NCBI RefSeq assembly: GCF_000003815.2
Contig: NC_049983.1
Coordinates: 3,852,706-3,916,705 of the forward strand
Source of the DNA: Branchiostoma floridae
Taxonomy: Eukaryota > Chordata > Leptocardii > Amphioxiformes > Branchiostomatidae
Direction of reading: 5' to 3'
Length of the DNA: 64,000 bases
Shown here: one piece after another, positions 23,138 to 34,199 of the stretch
How positions within the stretch are numbered: position 1 is the first letter of the stretch
How the letters are laid out: every line of letters starts with the position of its first letter
The notes under the pieces: model-generated
Database searches by the model: none
What the model was told of the DNA's origin: nothing
Seen by the model: only the letters and a program-made list of their open reading frames with translations
Made by a program: the position numbers and the translations under genes

Positions 23138-23649
23138 GTGCTTTGAACTCAAAATTGGCAAAAAACGGAAATCCAAGATTAAACTTGCCTGGCCTTATTA
23201 TGCTCCCTCTATATCAATACTAATAAACTTAGTTTTGTACAGATGTGTACCACATATATATTATGTTATCTTGTTACACATGAACTTTCACAGATACAGT
23301 GCTGAACTTTTCCAAAGCTTGAAAAAGGTGCACAACTAAGATTTTGGGGCATACTCATACACTTGTACCTTACTCTGCTAAGCAAATTGACACACATACA
23401 GCTCAACTTTCTACTTCTTTTCCCATTCCACTCACCAAACACTTTTAGGTGTTGCCTGCAAAATATTGGTCACAATTTGTGCACAATTTAATTTTGGTAG
23501 ACATTCTTACATGTAACTGCTGTAACTATGCCCTGATGTTTTGAGTTGTGCACCTTATATCTTGCTGTGGCCCAGAACTCGTTGAAGTAAACACAGTACT
23601 ACCGGGTAGTATTCAACTTGATTATGAACAGCTCACTCCAACTTTGGTA

Positions 23650-23828
23650 CAATAGAAGACATTTAATTGCACTCTCCATTTGCCAGCACATTTTGTGCAA
23701 TTATCCGGATGGTTCATGCATGCAACGAAGCAAAGTTATTTAGCTGGACCGCATCACTACGGACTGTGATTCCGTGCAATTAACAGAAGTGTAGAGTTTT
23801 CCATTGTGCAATGAAATAGCTTCTACTG
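23650..23828. mobile_element. TA-type MITE (CAGTAGAAGC family)
   Basis: Similar along its length to 61495-61668: GTGCAATTATCCGG, AGCTGGACCGCA, and ends CAATAGAAGACATTTAATTG / GAAATAGCTTCTACTG. Confidence 0.6.
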
Positions 23829-23830
23829 TT

Positions 23831-24325
23831 AGTCTCTAAGCAGACCCTACGGTGCCTTAGAGCGCCAAGGAGTATAGCCGGCACCAGGTGCCCGTTTGAT
23901 ACTCCTTGGCCAGCCGTGATACTATCACTAAGGCCACACCAATTTAATTTCTTGGTTCACAGATTCGCTCGCTCCTATTTTTTTGGAAAAAAAAAAAAAA
24001 AATTACCACTCAGCAAATTTTCACCACTAATGAAACCATTCACCAACTTTTTGGTGTAGCAAATAGGCCTTTATATTATAAGCTCCTTAAAGTGTGGGTA
24101 CAGGTGCTGTTACTGTACAATAATAGTGTTTTTGTACTTTTTTCAAGCTGAAAACTTTTTTCTTTATGTTTTGGATTAGCCGTTACCTTTAACCCAACCA
24201 TATTACAATTTTTATTTTTATTTCGCCCTCTCGCTCCATATTTTTTATGAAAAAATCTGTGAGCCAAGAAATCAAATTGGTGTGGCCTAAGACACCGTAG
24301 AATCTGCATGGAGACTATCTACTGT
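23831..24325. mobile_element. Palindromic TCTCCAAGCAG MITE split by a Harbinger-like MITE
   Basis: The host element runs from TCTCTAAGCAGACCCTACGG to CACCGTAGAATCTGCATGGAGA. At ACTATCACTAA it is interrupted by the element 23932-24287, after which TAA is repeated and the host element resumes. Confidence 0.75.
23932..24287. mobile_element. Nested Harbinger-like MITE, TAA target duplication
   Basis: TIR GGCCACACCAATTTAATTTC and its complement, with TAA at 23929-23931 and 24288-24290. It has the same ends as 15938-16305, and sits inside the palindromic MITE 23831-24325, so it is the younger of the two. Confidence 0.8.
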
Positions 24326-24460
24326 ATCACTTTCTATACTTGATCAACAGCAACACAATAAATACAGAGACTGGATGTGTATTGTTGATTTTATTAACAT
24401 GTCAACTGGCACATGGATGGAGAGTGCCAGAGAAGTGCTTTAGTATTCAGGACATGACAT

Positions 24461-26542
24461 CTAAGATCTCTGAGCCTTCCTCTGGGCGGCGATGACGTTC
24501 TGCATCTCCTCACGCTTTCTCTTGGCACGCTGCAGAGTTCCAACCTGAGACAATAAAAACATGATAAATAATAATCAGAGCTGGAAACGTCAGTGAAGAT
24601 TAGACATCCTGGTAATACGAAAAGCCAAAAAGCAGTTACTCAAGCAACTGTACATGATTTTGGAAAAGGTCAGACGTTTCAGATAGTATTTACTATCTTT
24701 CGTCAGTGACACTGAAGTAATCTAGAAGAAACTGGTCTTTTATATCCTAAATTAGCACCCAACAGACCAATTCCTTCAAATACCATAAACCCCACCCTAG
24801 TTCTATTATGTCATAAATAAGTTCTATTACAAACACCTTCGTAAAAACATTTCGTCTCAATAATGCCGACCAACTTCGGTTCAACTTTTTTTGGCCCTGA
24901 AATCCTTTCAGAATAGGTCAAAGAAAAATGAGATTTCATCCACTGAGTGCAGTTGTTTGGAGTAGTGGGCTGGTATAGAATACATGTAGTTGTAGTATGC
25001 GCATAATGATTTAAGTCAAAGCTTACCAAAGTTAGTAACAACCTTGCAGTAACAGCTATTTCTGCACTACTATTTTTGATGGACATGTTCAAAAAAGATC
25101 AGGTGTTCAAAATCGCAATAGGATTGCTCTACTTTTGACAGTGAAATAACTAGTGCACCTTGATATTTGTGTAGCACAGGGTTGGACAAGTTTCTGAACA
25201 TTTAATGGCCCTTTCGGGCAGGTAAAGTCATTTTCATTGGCCCTGGCCAACTTTTTACTGGCCTGAGATTTAAACATATTTCTATCAACAGACGATCTGA
25301 GCATGTCTTGATGTACACAGCACAAACTACCAGCAAGACTCACCCTCTTCTTGAGGAACTTGAGAGCGCGCTTGTCCTTGCTGACCTTCAGCAACTCCAT
25401 AGTACGTCTCTCGTACGGAGCGAAGCCTGTCACCTCCCGCACCAGGTCACGCACAAACTTCGCACGCTTGGTCAGTTTCTGTGGTAAAGGAGTTTCATCA
25501 ATGTATTAGCATATAGACTAGTTTTAAACAAATTCATGTCAATTCTGAGATCTACAATTAGGAATAGCAGACTTCCAGCTTGCTGGTAAGTGCCCTCTAG
25601 TAGAATACACAGGAACTGCAGAGCAGAAAGGTACATCCAGATAGACTGGCCAATAACAATTCATTTTGGACTTAAATGATTCCTTTGAAGGTAGGGCTGT
25701 GTACCTAAACAAATTTTTAGGTACAGGTACAGGTACACGGGTTTAGGTACAGGTCCGGACCTGCACCTGTACCTAAAAATGTTTAACCAAGAATATGTAA
25801 GTTAAACATGTAGCTAACTGTCTTTTCTAGTGATAAATTGTCATCTTTGTATTGGCAATTACATATTTGAATCTCAAAACAATTTCTTTGCAAGTTTTCT
25901 TAAATTCTGATTGCAAGATTATCACCATTGTCATTGTTGATTTGGGATTCACTTGTCCAGCAGTCTTAAAAAGTAGTGTTTAATAGTGATTTGATTTGTT
26001 TAGGTACAGGTACAGGTACACAGATGTTTAGGTCCGGACCTGTACCTAAGCAATGTTTTAGGTACGGTACAGGTACGGGTATTTAGGTACACAGCCCTAT
26101 TTGAAGGTGAATTGTGCATCCTTTATTACCATACCTTTTCTAGGTAATATGTCAAAGGCCCCAAAATTGAAAACAGTCCTAGTCCAGACCATTGTTGAGA
26201 TTTGCAAAATAACAGGTTTTGTTTACTTTTTCCAGGCCTTTTCCTTTGACATATTACATAGAATTCCTGTCGCCACACGCTTCTGTGAAAGGCCTTATAT
26301 TAGTTCCGTCTACACATTTTGTGCAATACATGAAAGGTACATTAATATACTTAACTTGTCCAGACCATAATTTGCTTCATCAGTCTGAAAAAAACATTCT
26401 GAACCATGAACCCCTTTTATCTAAAATACATGATGACAAATGTCCTTACCCCTTTCCTGCGGGATGGCCGGGGTTTCTGCACATTCTTGGTGATCTTGTG
26501 CCCCTTGTTGAGGCCAACACACATGTCATATCTGATCCCCAT
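24461..26542 (-). CDS. RPL36: Ribosomal protein L36 (eL36)
   Basis: A large-subunit cytosolic ribosomal protein. Coding exons on the - strand: 26450-26542, 25344-25478, 24461-24544, all phase 0, giving 103 residues (human 105). Exon 1 begins [16 protein letters not shown] and ends PRPSRRKG; exon 2 carries [37 protein letters not shown]; exon 3 carries [17 protein letters not shown] and ends RKAQRS. These are the family's near-invariant blocks. A spliced leader exon is expected, because an acceptor (CTGCAG) sits two bases before the ATG at 26542. On the + strand TTTATT at 24390-24395 reads as AATAAA, about 66 bases past the stop. The gene converges on FANCD2 and diverges from CDPF1. Confidence 0.96.
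25692..26099. mobile_element. hAT-like MITE in RPL36 intron, variant subfamily
   Basis: TIR TAGGGCTGTGTACCTAAAC and TTTAGGTACACAGCCCTA; 8-bp duplication TTTGAAGG at 25684-25691 and 26100-26107. Interior repeats are GGTACAGGTACAGG in place of the GGTCC theme of 22723-23137. Confidence 0.85.
26136..26280. mobile_element. Small MITE of the GTAATATGTCAAAGG family
   Basis: Left end GGTAATATGTCAAAGGCCCC and right end GGCCTTTTCCTTTGACATAT are inverted; flanking text (ATTCCTGTCGCCA) matches the copies at 53754 and 54494. Confidence 0.6.
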
Positions 26543-26639
26543 GGCTGCAGATAAAAAAAAAAGATACAAAATCATTAATCGGTACCTTAACATTTTTCCA
26601 ACACTACAGGCTTACTAAGTTCCTGCTCTTACTTAGTTT

Positions 26640-27540
26640 GTAAGGGGCCTAGAATAGTACATGCAGAAAACAAAATTTGTTACATAAAAAATTTTACTAC
26701 ATAACTACAAAACACTATCACATGTGGTACCAGGTGCCATTTTTCTAGTCCAGAGTTTGTAAATACACTTCAATTACTAGTTTGTAACTACACTTCAATT
26801 ACTAGTATTCAATTACTTACAAAGAGAGCTCTGTGTTGCAAATATAGTAAATATATAAATATTTATGTGGCCATCCCCTAGTCAGGCTTGATTAGATACT
26901 AGTGATAGTAAAAACAGTACAGTACCAGTACACCAGGGTTCAGAAATTATGTTAGCCATGGAGCCGAGGAGTCATTTTTTGAAAATCAATTTTGAACACT
27001 GTAGTTCAGGTACAGTTATCTCCAAGCAGATCTTGCGTGGCATAAGATAGTATCATAAGCTTATGATACTATCTTATGTCAGGCAAGATCTGCTTGGAGA
27101 TTGCAGTTACAGGTACAGGTTCGGACAGGATTGAATTTCGCCGTATGCATAAAAGTGGGAGGGGGGCAAAGACTCCGATATGTGAACTCAGACCCAAAAC
27201 ACTAAAGTAGAATGCTTTCAGGTTTAATTATTCATGTAGACTATAAACTAACACCATAAGCGTAAGGCGTCTGTACACATTGAATTGATGTCATTCATCC
27301 AATTAAGCATTAATTAGATGATTCCAAATACATAAATTCTCATCGAGGCATGCAGCTACAACCAAAAACTTCAAACTAGAAGCAAGCATGTATCGAACAA
27401 GCAAACGTTTCTCTTTCGACAACGCAATCATTGCAGCTAAAAATTTTCGCAACACAAGTTCAAGACTACTTAATGTACAGAATGAAACATTTTGATTGCA
27501 CATTACTTTAGGGATTAAGAAGCTACAAGACGGATTCTTC
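26640..27540. other. RPL36 first intron and divergent-promoter upstream region
   Basis: No coding sequence was recognised. It contains the short palindrome 27019-27100. The region 27140-27540 has no repeat I could name. Confidence 0.5.
27019..27100. mobile_element. 82-bp near-perfect palindrome of TCTCCAAGCAG MITE ends
   Basis: It reads TCTCCAAGCAGATCTTGCGT into GATAGTATCATAAGCTTATG and back to its complement. It is only the two termini of the family joined head to head at an AAGCTT centre. Possible 8-bp duplication TACAGTTA / TGCAGTTA. Confidence 0.75.
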
Positions 27541-27600
27541 GACGTACCTGTTTAGGTCTCTGCCAGGATCCAAGATGGAGACCGAAAAGGGAGATTTTGG
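27540..27600. promoter_or_regulatory. Shared divergent promoter of RPL36 and CDPF1
   Basis: The CDPF1 ATG is at 27575 on +. On the - strand a consensus donor (CAG then GTACGT) lies at 27546-27548, just where the noncoding first exon of RPL36 should end; its exon would begin near 27590 in pyrimidine-rich sequence (CCCTTTTCGGTCTCC on -), as expected for a TOP mRNA. If so, the two 5' ends overlap. AAGATGG around the CDPF1 ATG resembles a YY1 site. Transcription starts are inferred, not seen. Confidence 0.5.
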
Positions 27601-29529
27601 CGAAGAGGATTATGGGATATTTTTTGGCAACGCTCCTTGCACGGATGCGTCAAAAGAAGGTCATAGTTCAAACTACATGGCGGATGTTGCAAAGACGATG
27701 ACTGAGGCTCGAGCTCGTACGAAAAATTCTGATAAGAACAGGCAGCTAGAAGGTCGGAAAAAGCAAGGGGACTTCATCTGTAGTCTGTGTGATGTTTCTG
27801 CACCATACGACTACTTGGGAACAACACCGCCATATGCAAAATCTATTGTGTGAGCATAATGGTGTACACTATAAGTATAATATTTTTGTGTCCAGCTTTT
27901 GTCACTGCTGATCTGTTTGTTGATGTTATATTGCTAAGATGATTTTGTACTAATGTAGTTGGGAAACATTGCTAATGTAAGGTAGGGTAAATAAATCTTT
28001 ATTTTAAGAAGCATTTTAGCTTGTGTAGGTGTAAGAATTCCGAGGGGCCAGTAAGAACAGAAAGAAACAAACATGCCGGCACCCGGGATCGAACCCGTGT
28101 CGGCAGATTACAAATCCAACGTGCTAACCACAACACCAAAAGCTCTAGAGCCGTTGGCATGGTCAGTTTGGCAGCGCTTAAACCCCACTGTTACATAGGC
28201 CATGGCCTGGCTACCTCCTTGGGTTATTGAAGCTACAGTCAAACCTGCCCGAGCGACCACCTCTTCTCAGCGACCACCTGGTCATTTCGACCGCTTTTTC
28301 TCGGTCCCGATTTTTTTTCCTATTGACGTAAGCATTAAGCGACCTTTTCTCAACGACCACCTGGCCAACGCGACCGCGACCGGCCCAAATTGGGCCCCTT
28401 AACGACCGCATCATTTTCGAAATTGAGGTTTTCATCGATTTTTTATGATAACTAGCGTGGTTTTGTGCCGAAATCGACCAGTTTGCGTCGGATTTTGAGT
28501 GCCATTGCGATGTTATGTTTAGAATAAAGATTGCGGCGGTCAATGGGTGGGTCAATGGGGCAGTCTACTGTAATATGGGAAGAAATTTCTAAGAAAGATC
28601 TGTGTAGCTCATACCTTTTAAAGAAAGATCTGTGTGAGTGCTTTTGTCCAACTGTACTGTACATTCACCCTTGGGTAAGTACGCGATTGGGACGCACCAG
28701 GCATAGAATTCGAAAGGTGCACCGTAGTTATTTCAGATACGGCGATCAAGAACACATCGACGCATAAAGGCTTGTATGGTAACTGACAGCATCAAAGTTA
28801 CCTTACTGTCTAAAACGTTAGTCTACAAATATTATACTGTATCGTATAAAAGCTGGGGTTAAATTTACAATTTACAGTGTGCGTGTTGTATTTGACATTA
28901 AAGACCTCGCTTCTTTGCGCGCGTGCAGTGTGCTTGCTATTTGCCATTAAGCACAACGGAAACCGTTATACTTTGCATAGGGCATGTTTTGAATCGATAC
29001 TCTTCTCAGCGACCACCTGTCCAAATCGACCGTTTTTGTCCGGTCCCCCGGGTGGTCGTCTTGGGCAGGTTTGACTGTATTAGTTTTTTTTTTTAATATG
29101 AATAATAAAATTCTTTGTAACGTTACACAAAATTATGTGTTTTTGATTCAAATGAGTCTTGGATGTAGCCTGAGTTCCATCCTTCGTAGTATGGTACTCA
29201 GGCTATCTTGGATGACCGTCTGTCACTTCTCTCAGGGCAGTTCTAACTGGTTCAATTATTGTACTGCAGCAAATTGCTGACTATGATTTGTTGTTATCTT
29301 TTGCCCCTGCAGGCTCTTGGAGAAGGCCTATGTGATGAAGGACCCGTTTGCTCAGGGGAAGGAGGGGCATCTGGTCCTGGGGGCCACCTGTTGTCTGTGT
29401 GACAGGTGTGTCTGTTTAGGACAGGTGGGTTACGGATGTACTAGTTAATAAGTTAGTAAATAAACCATTGACACGAGATTTGATTTTCCCCTGCATGGAC
29501 AGGTTTGTCAATAAATCTTGCATAATATT

Positions 29530-29562
<33 letters not shown>

Positions 29563-31016
29563 GTGTCACACACACACACATACATACATACAAACATACA
29601 AGTCACACCATTCTCCCACATAGGTACTAGTAATGTCAATACATTCCATGGCATTCATCACAGGGCTCGAAATACCACCTGCATATGCAGGTTAGTGCAG
29701 GTATAAAAATTGGAGCTGTGCAGGTATTTCTGGTGTCTTAGCCTGCACCTAACCTGCACTGGTCCATGTACTGGGTTTTATAATGCATAAATCTCCTATG
29801 ATGTAGGTGTATATGGATTGTTATTAGCTGCATCGACTGTTACCACTTATAAAGTATAAAGAAAAAATAGCAATGGTTCCTGAACAATTTTAGTATGATC
29901 CATATTTCCTAAATTCAGAATGGTGCCGGTAAAATTTGTCTGGTGCAGGTAATTTTCAGGTATGCAGAAAAATGTATTTCGAGCCCTGCATCATATTGGC
30001 CACAGAATTCCTCTGTGTATAAAGATAAATGAAGCCACACTCAACCACACTCAACTCTCTCACATGCACACATGCAAACACACACACAAACACACACTTA
30101 GTACATACACACACACACACAACAGGCTTTTAGCCAGGCAGCCATACAGGCCTACGACCTGTTAAAAAAAAAACACAATTTGTATGCCCTTGCACTGGGG
30201 AGCACATCCTCTGACAAGCATGAAATTCTGATTGACCAGGTATGCTACAGGTCACATGTGGCCTGTCTGACAGGAAATTTGCTTCATTCCCCCAAATTTG
30301 CAACTCAAAATGTGGGAAATGGTGTTTCGGAGAGTTATAAATTTCAAAATTTTCTAAGTGAGGATGTCCCCAGACCCCCTTCAATACTCACACCTGCAGA
30401 GCTCGCCGAGCAGCAAGAAATTTGGACACCCTATGATAAAATCCTAGCTAAAAGCCTGACACACAAACACACACTTAGTACATACACACACACACACACA
30501 CAAATCACACATGAATGCTGTTGAGCCAATCCCTCAGTGCCTCAGGGTGAATCGTGATTCATGAATGTTGGCATTACAAGTTATTTGGTCTTAGTGCATG
30601 TGCCTGACAGAAAAATGCATTACCACGATATGATATGATAAAAAATGACATACATGTAATATCCACTGAATTTTAAGTTGGCAAATACATGTATGGTTCC
30701 CTTGTTTAGAGAACAATTTATATTATAATGTTGTCCAACTTCTATGATAGAAACAGAGTATTGACAGATATCAAGTCGACAGTAATTTTAAAATATTGCT
30801 ATAACATGTTATGTATTTCTGTATGAATAGTCACTTCATGAATTTTCCCTTTATATTCTAGAAATTGAAAAGAATATTTTATTCTCATTTCAGGACTGCA
30901 GTCTATTTTACACCAAGAGATTCTGCCTACCGTGTGTGCTGCAGAACATACAGGAATTTCCAGCAGAGATCAGAGAGGAAGTGGCTAAGAAAAAACCTTT
31001 GGAGAAGCCAAGATGA
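27575..31016 (+). CDS. CDPF1: CDPF1, cysteine-rich DPF motif protein
   Basis: A small conserved cysteine-rich protein; its molecular role is not established. Exons 27575-27849, 29313-29424 and 30894-31016, phases consistent, 169 residues. Human CDPF1 is nearer 120 residues; the difference is an N-terminal extension of about 50 acidic/polar residues. The conserved domain starts at FICSLCDVSAPY (C69, C72), continues through LLEKAYVMKDPF (DPF ending at residue 104), then CCLCDRCVCLG and CSLFYTKRFCLPCV, so four CxxC-like pairs suited to metal binding. The last residues KPLEKPR are followed by TGA. It diverges from RPL36. Intron 1 carries a pogo-like element and intron 2 a 5-bp-duplication MITE. 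Confidence 0.93.
28070..28142 (-). mobile_element. tRNA-like SINE head or tRNA pseudogene
   Basis: On the - strand: A-box-like TGTGGTTAGCACGTTGG, B box GGGTTCGATCCCGG, and terminal GCCGGC. The acceptor stem does not close cleanly (GCTTTTGG against GTGCCGGC), so it is not an intact tRNA. It lies in CDPF1 intron 1. Confidence 0.55.
28236..29077. mobile_element. pogo/Tigger-like element, longest copy
   Basis: TIR CAGTCAAACCTGCCCGAGCG and GGGCAGGTTTGACTG with TA on both sides. Subterminal GCGACCACCT repeats at both ends mirror the GGCCACC repeats of 16933-17404. At 842 bp it may keep part of an ancestral interior, but no transposase motif was recognised. Confidence 0.75.
29168..29209. repeat. 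Short hairpin, TAGCCTG ends
   Basis: TAGCCTGAGTTCCATCC pairs with GGTACTCAGGCTA. The same TAGCCTG(G) termini occur in the palindromes at 44205 and 59606, so this may be a minimal member of that family. Confidence 0.5.
29528..29592. repeat. CA-rich microsatellite
   Basis: Runs of CA with CATA ends in CDPF1 intron 2; further short CA tracts are near 30050-30122 and 30460-30505. Confidence 0.9.
29661..29988. mobile_element. MITE with 5-bp target duplication (CAGGGCTCGAAATA family)
   Basis: TIR CAGGGCTCGAAATACCACCT and GTATTTCGAGCCCTG; CATCA at 29656-29660 and 29989-29993. The interior is highly similar to 13448-13797. Confidence 0.85.
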
Positions 31017-31480
31017 CACAACATGTGACATGTACAGACAATAGGTGTAAGAGATTCCGTTTATAGGCTAGCGTCACATTTCCAAACCGGGGTGTGCAGG
31101 GGTGACTTGGAACAGTCCAATGTTGCGTGGGAATGGGTATGGCTGAAATATGCTGTATTTGCACCCAAGCAAATGTCGGCCTTTCTAGTTACTTAGGTTG
31201 ATAAGGAGTGTGTAGAGAAACCAAGATGACACAACATGTGACATGTACAGACAATAGGTGTAAGAGATTCCGTTTATAGGCTAGCATGACATTTCCAAAC
31301 CGGGGCCCGGCCGGGCTGTTGGTGGTAACAAAAAATTGAAAAATGTATATAAATATACGCAATGCCCACGACTATTCTCCTTATGTCTTGTGTACAAATG
31401 TAGTTTGGTGTCTTTTATATCATACTTTTTGTTCCCGCAAGCTGCCTGGCTGGGCCACGGTTTGGAAATGTGACATATAG
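31002..31480. repeat. Duplicated CDPF1 3' end plus GTCACATTTCCAAACC element
   Basis: About 92 bases covering the last CDPF1 codons, the stop and the start of the 3' UTR (31002-31093) recur at 31215-31306 with few differences. Both copies run into GCTAGCGTCACATTTCCAAACCGG-type sequence; after the second copy the element continues to an inverted end GGTTTGGAAATGTGACATAT near 31476. A truncated relative is at 51832-52018. Confidence 0.75.
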
Positions 31481-31614
31481 GCCTTAATCATGTGCAAGTA
31501 CAGGTTTACATTGTGTACGAGAGTTGTACAATACACTTATTTTTCTATGGAATACACTAGGTTTGTATTCAGAATTCGAATATGCAGAAGAAAGTGTTTT
31601 CAAAATAATGCATA

Positions 31615-31783
31615 AAGTCAAACCTGTCTATAGCGGCCACCGAACAAATTTGGCCACTATAGACAGGTGGCCTCTGTATAGAGGTGGTAACTTGTAGATA
31701 AAACACCCAAGGGACAGACAAAAAGTGGCCACTATGGACATGTGGCCCCTCTGTAGAGGTGGCCCCTAATACAGGTTTGACTT
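31615..31783. mobile_element. Short pogo/Tigger-like MITE
   Basis: TIR AAGTCAAACCTGTCTATAGC and ATACAGGTTTGACTT with TA flanks; GGCCACC/GGTGGCC repeats as in 16933-17404. Confidence 0.7.
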
Positions 31784-32138
31784 TATCTTTATTGATAATG
31801 TAAAACAGTAAAGTGATTAAAAACAACTATCTGACTTGTGAGAACATCCTTTATTTATCTCACAATATATAAGGACATTTAGTAACTAGTTCGTCAAGAT
31901 GATAATGAGTAACTTTTACAAGACCTTTTTTACAACAACAAAAATGCCTACTAAATTCACAGTCATGATGAAGCTGTACTGGAAGTATTGTGTTGACCCC
32001 TGCCCTACATGTACATACTATGTACCTCGGAAGTACACTAGATCAGTCCTGTTCTTGTTTCTTAGCACCACACAAGACATAATGTATACCATTACTGCAA
32101 ACGACGGTGGAAACACTGGAAAGACTACCAGTGTTTAA

Positions 32139-32322
32139 TCTCCAAGCATATCCTATGGTAGCATAAGATAGTTACTGTATCAAAAGCTGCATGGCAGAGG
32201 AGTGAAGCCAGCCTAGGAGTGTGTATGCGACCGGTGCCCGTCTGACTCCCTTTGGCCGACCATACTCCTTGGCCAGCTTTGATACTATATCTTATGGCAC
32301 TGTAGGATCTGCTTGGAGACAT
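32139..32322. mobile_element. Palindromic TCTCCAAGCAG MITE
   Basis: Ends ATCTCCAAGCATATCCTATG and CACTGTAGGATCTGCTTGGAGA; interior with GGCAGAGGAGTGAAGCC and ACTCCTTGGCCAGC as in the copy at 54896. Confidence 0.75.
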
Positions 32323-34199
32323 TGAACTTGTATTTGACTGCTGGAGACTAGCAAAGCTCTTAAACAACTTTTAAGTCAGTCTTGAATACTGCCTCAGTAT
32401 GCACATTGTGTATCAAACAACATAATTGTAAAGCCTAGGGAAAAATTGTGTTTCCAGTTAGGGTATAGTAGGGACTCACTCAATTTTACAGGTTTTGAAG
32501 CCAACATGCATATACAGTTGTAAAACTGAAATGTATTTAGGGAATTTTATGAACATGTTCAACTTGTAGTTACACAGAATATACATGTGTACGAGCACAA
32601 GTGTATTTTTCCATGCCTGTTTTGAATTTCACCTGCAATAGAAAATTTTGTGTCCCTTGTAGCTCTTGACCCCCCAAAAAGGGTAGGGTAATTTGGTTAC
32701 CAGAAACCCTTTTTTCCCTCAAGCCTATATGCATAAAATTGCTGGTATATGTACAACACATGCAAACACATACATGTACATACATTATGAATATTATTTT
32801 AATACATTGAATTTCTTTTGCAGTTCTAAATCGGTCCATATCACAGTAATGTAGATTAATGTGTTAGCATTTCGAGATTTTTTTTCGTTACAATACCACT
32901 CTATTACATTATATGTAGCACTGTTGGTCATTTGCACCTACAAAATATATTACAGGGAAAAAGTAGTGGAACTTAAGTGGTCTTTTCTGGACCATTTTGA
33001 AAAGGAGGCTAGTTAATGTACATAAAGTTTACAGCAATGGCCTGACACACAGCTATATTAGCCATAATTAATAAGCCATAAGTGGTGAAGAGTTCACAGT
33101 GAAAACTCTTCACCACTCGTACCACCACCGCAAGCATTGACATAATGTCAAATTTGAATATTTGTGCCGTTCTGTTTATTATGTTTGCAATGTCTCGAAA
33201 TACATCAGTCTCTACTGCCGAAAAGAATGTATACTCATGAATTTATACATGTGAAATTGAAGAAAATATTGATCAAAATTTGTACAATCCATGTACAAAG
33301 AACCAAATGCAATCACACACCCATACACAAAGAAAAAACAGTACTAAAGAAAAATACAGTATAAGATAACTGATCTTATAATGATAAGGAAGCAAACATT
33401 TAGGTGGGCGCTACAAATATTATTGTACACTAGTGTGGACAAGAACAATGTACATGTTTTGGGTATGGGAAATTGCCCCTTGTTTTTTGTAGCACCACAC
33501 TGTTGGACACACTGTTGGACAACTTACATACATTACATTAGAAATTTCACATGCACCGATATTTCCCACACATTGCACAATTAGACTGTGCCAGACTATG
33601 TCTAAAAATATGATACTGAGCTTGGGTCTGGGTATTTCTGATGCAGATAATAGACAAGTGTACAACTACCTTTCAAGCACACATGCCCCTTGTGGTACAA
33701 GGGGCCATATGGATGGCATCTATGTGTGCATCGATTTTCATTCGTTTCCCAAAAAAAGTATCAAAATATGACTCGCACAATGCCAATTAAGTCAATTCTC
33801 AAGTCACAGAAGATGAAGTGAAGAATCTATAATTATTGTTAAGTATTCCAGTGAGTTTAGTCCATTTGTTCAACCTTCTTGATCACTTAGGAGTTCAGAC
33901 ATGCTGATACTGATAAACTTATGGGTTACCTTTGTCTCTTCATCTTTTGTCCTTTCAGTCTTAAAACTCTGCCTTGAGTAATGAGAAATTGTACAGATTA
34001 TCTTTACTTGCAGCTTGACACAATTTTCTCCCACATTCCTAGGTTTGGTCATCCTTTTTTTATGATAATGTATGTTTTCTATCGTATGCAGCATCCAACA
34101 TATTTTCATCATAGTGGTATTGCCACAAACGTTCGTAAAAATTTTGCCTGAAATAATGCCTATGGCGTTACTTCCTATAGTTTTGCATTGACATTGATT

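Larger units (their letters stand above)
20713..24460. other. Spacer between FANCD2 and RPL36 (convergent genes)
   Basis: It holds the FANCD2 3' UTR (an AATAAA overlaps the stop region at 20711; another possible signal is near 22169), a unit at 20728-20770 (CATCCTCCTAACGCCCGGTC) that recurs inverted near 56607-56645, and a row of MITEs listed separately. No further gene was recognised. Confidence 0.6.

Noticed and set aside
28070-28142. A functional tRNA gene on the - strand
   Set aside because: A and B boxes are good but the acceptor stem does not pair; better read as a SINE head or pseudogene.
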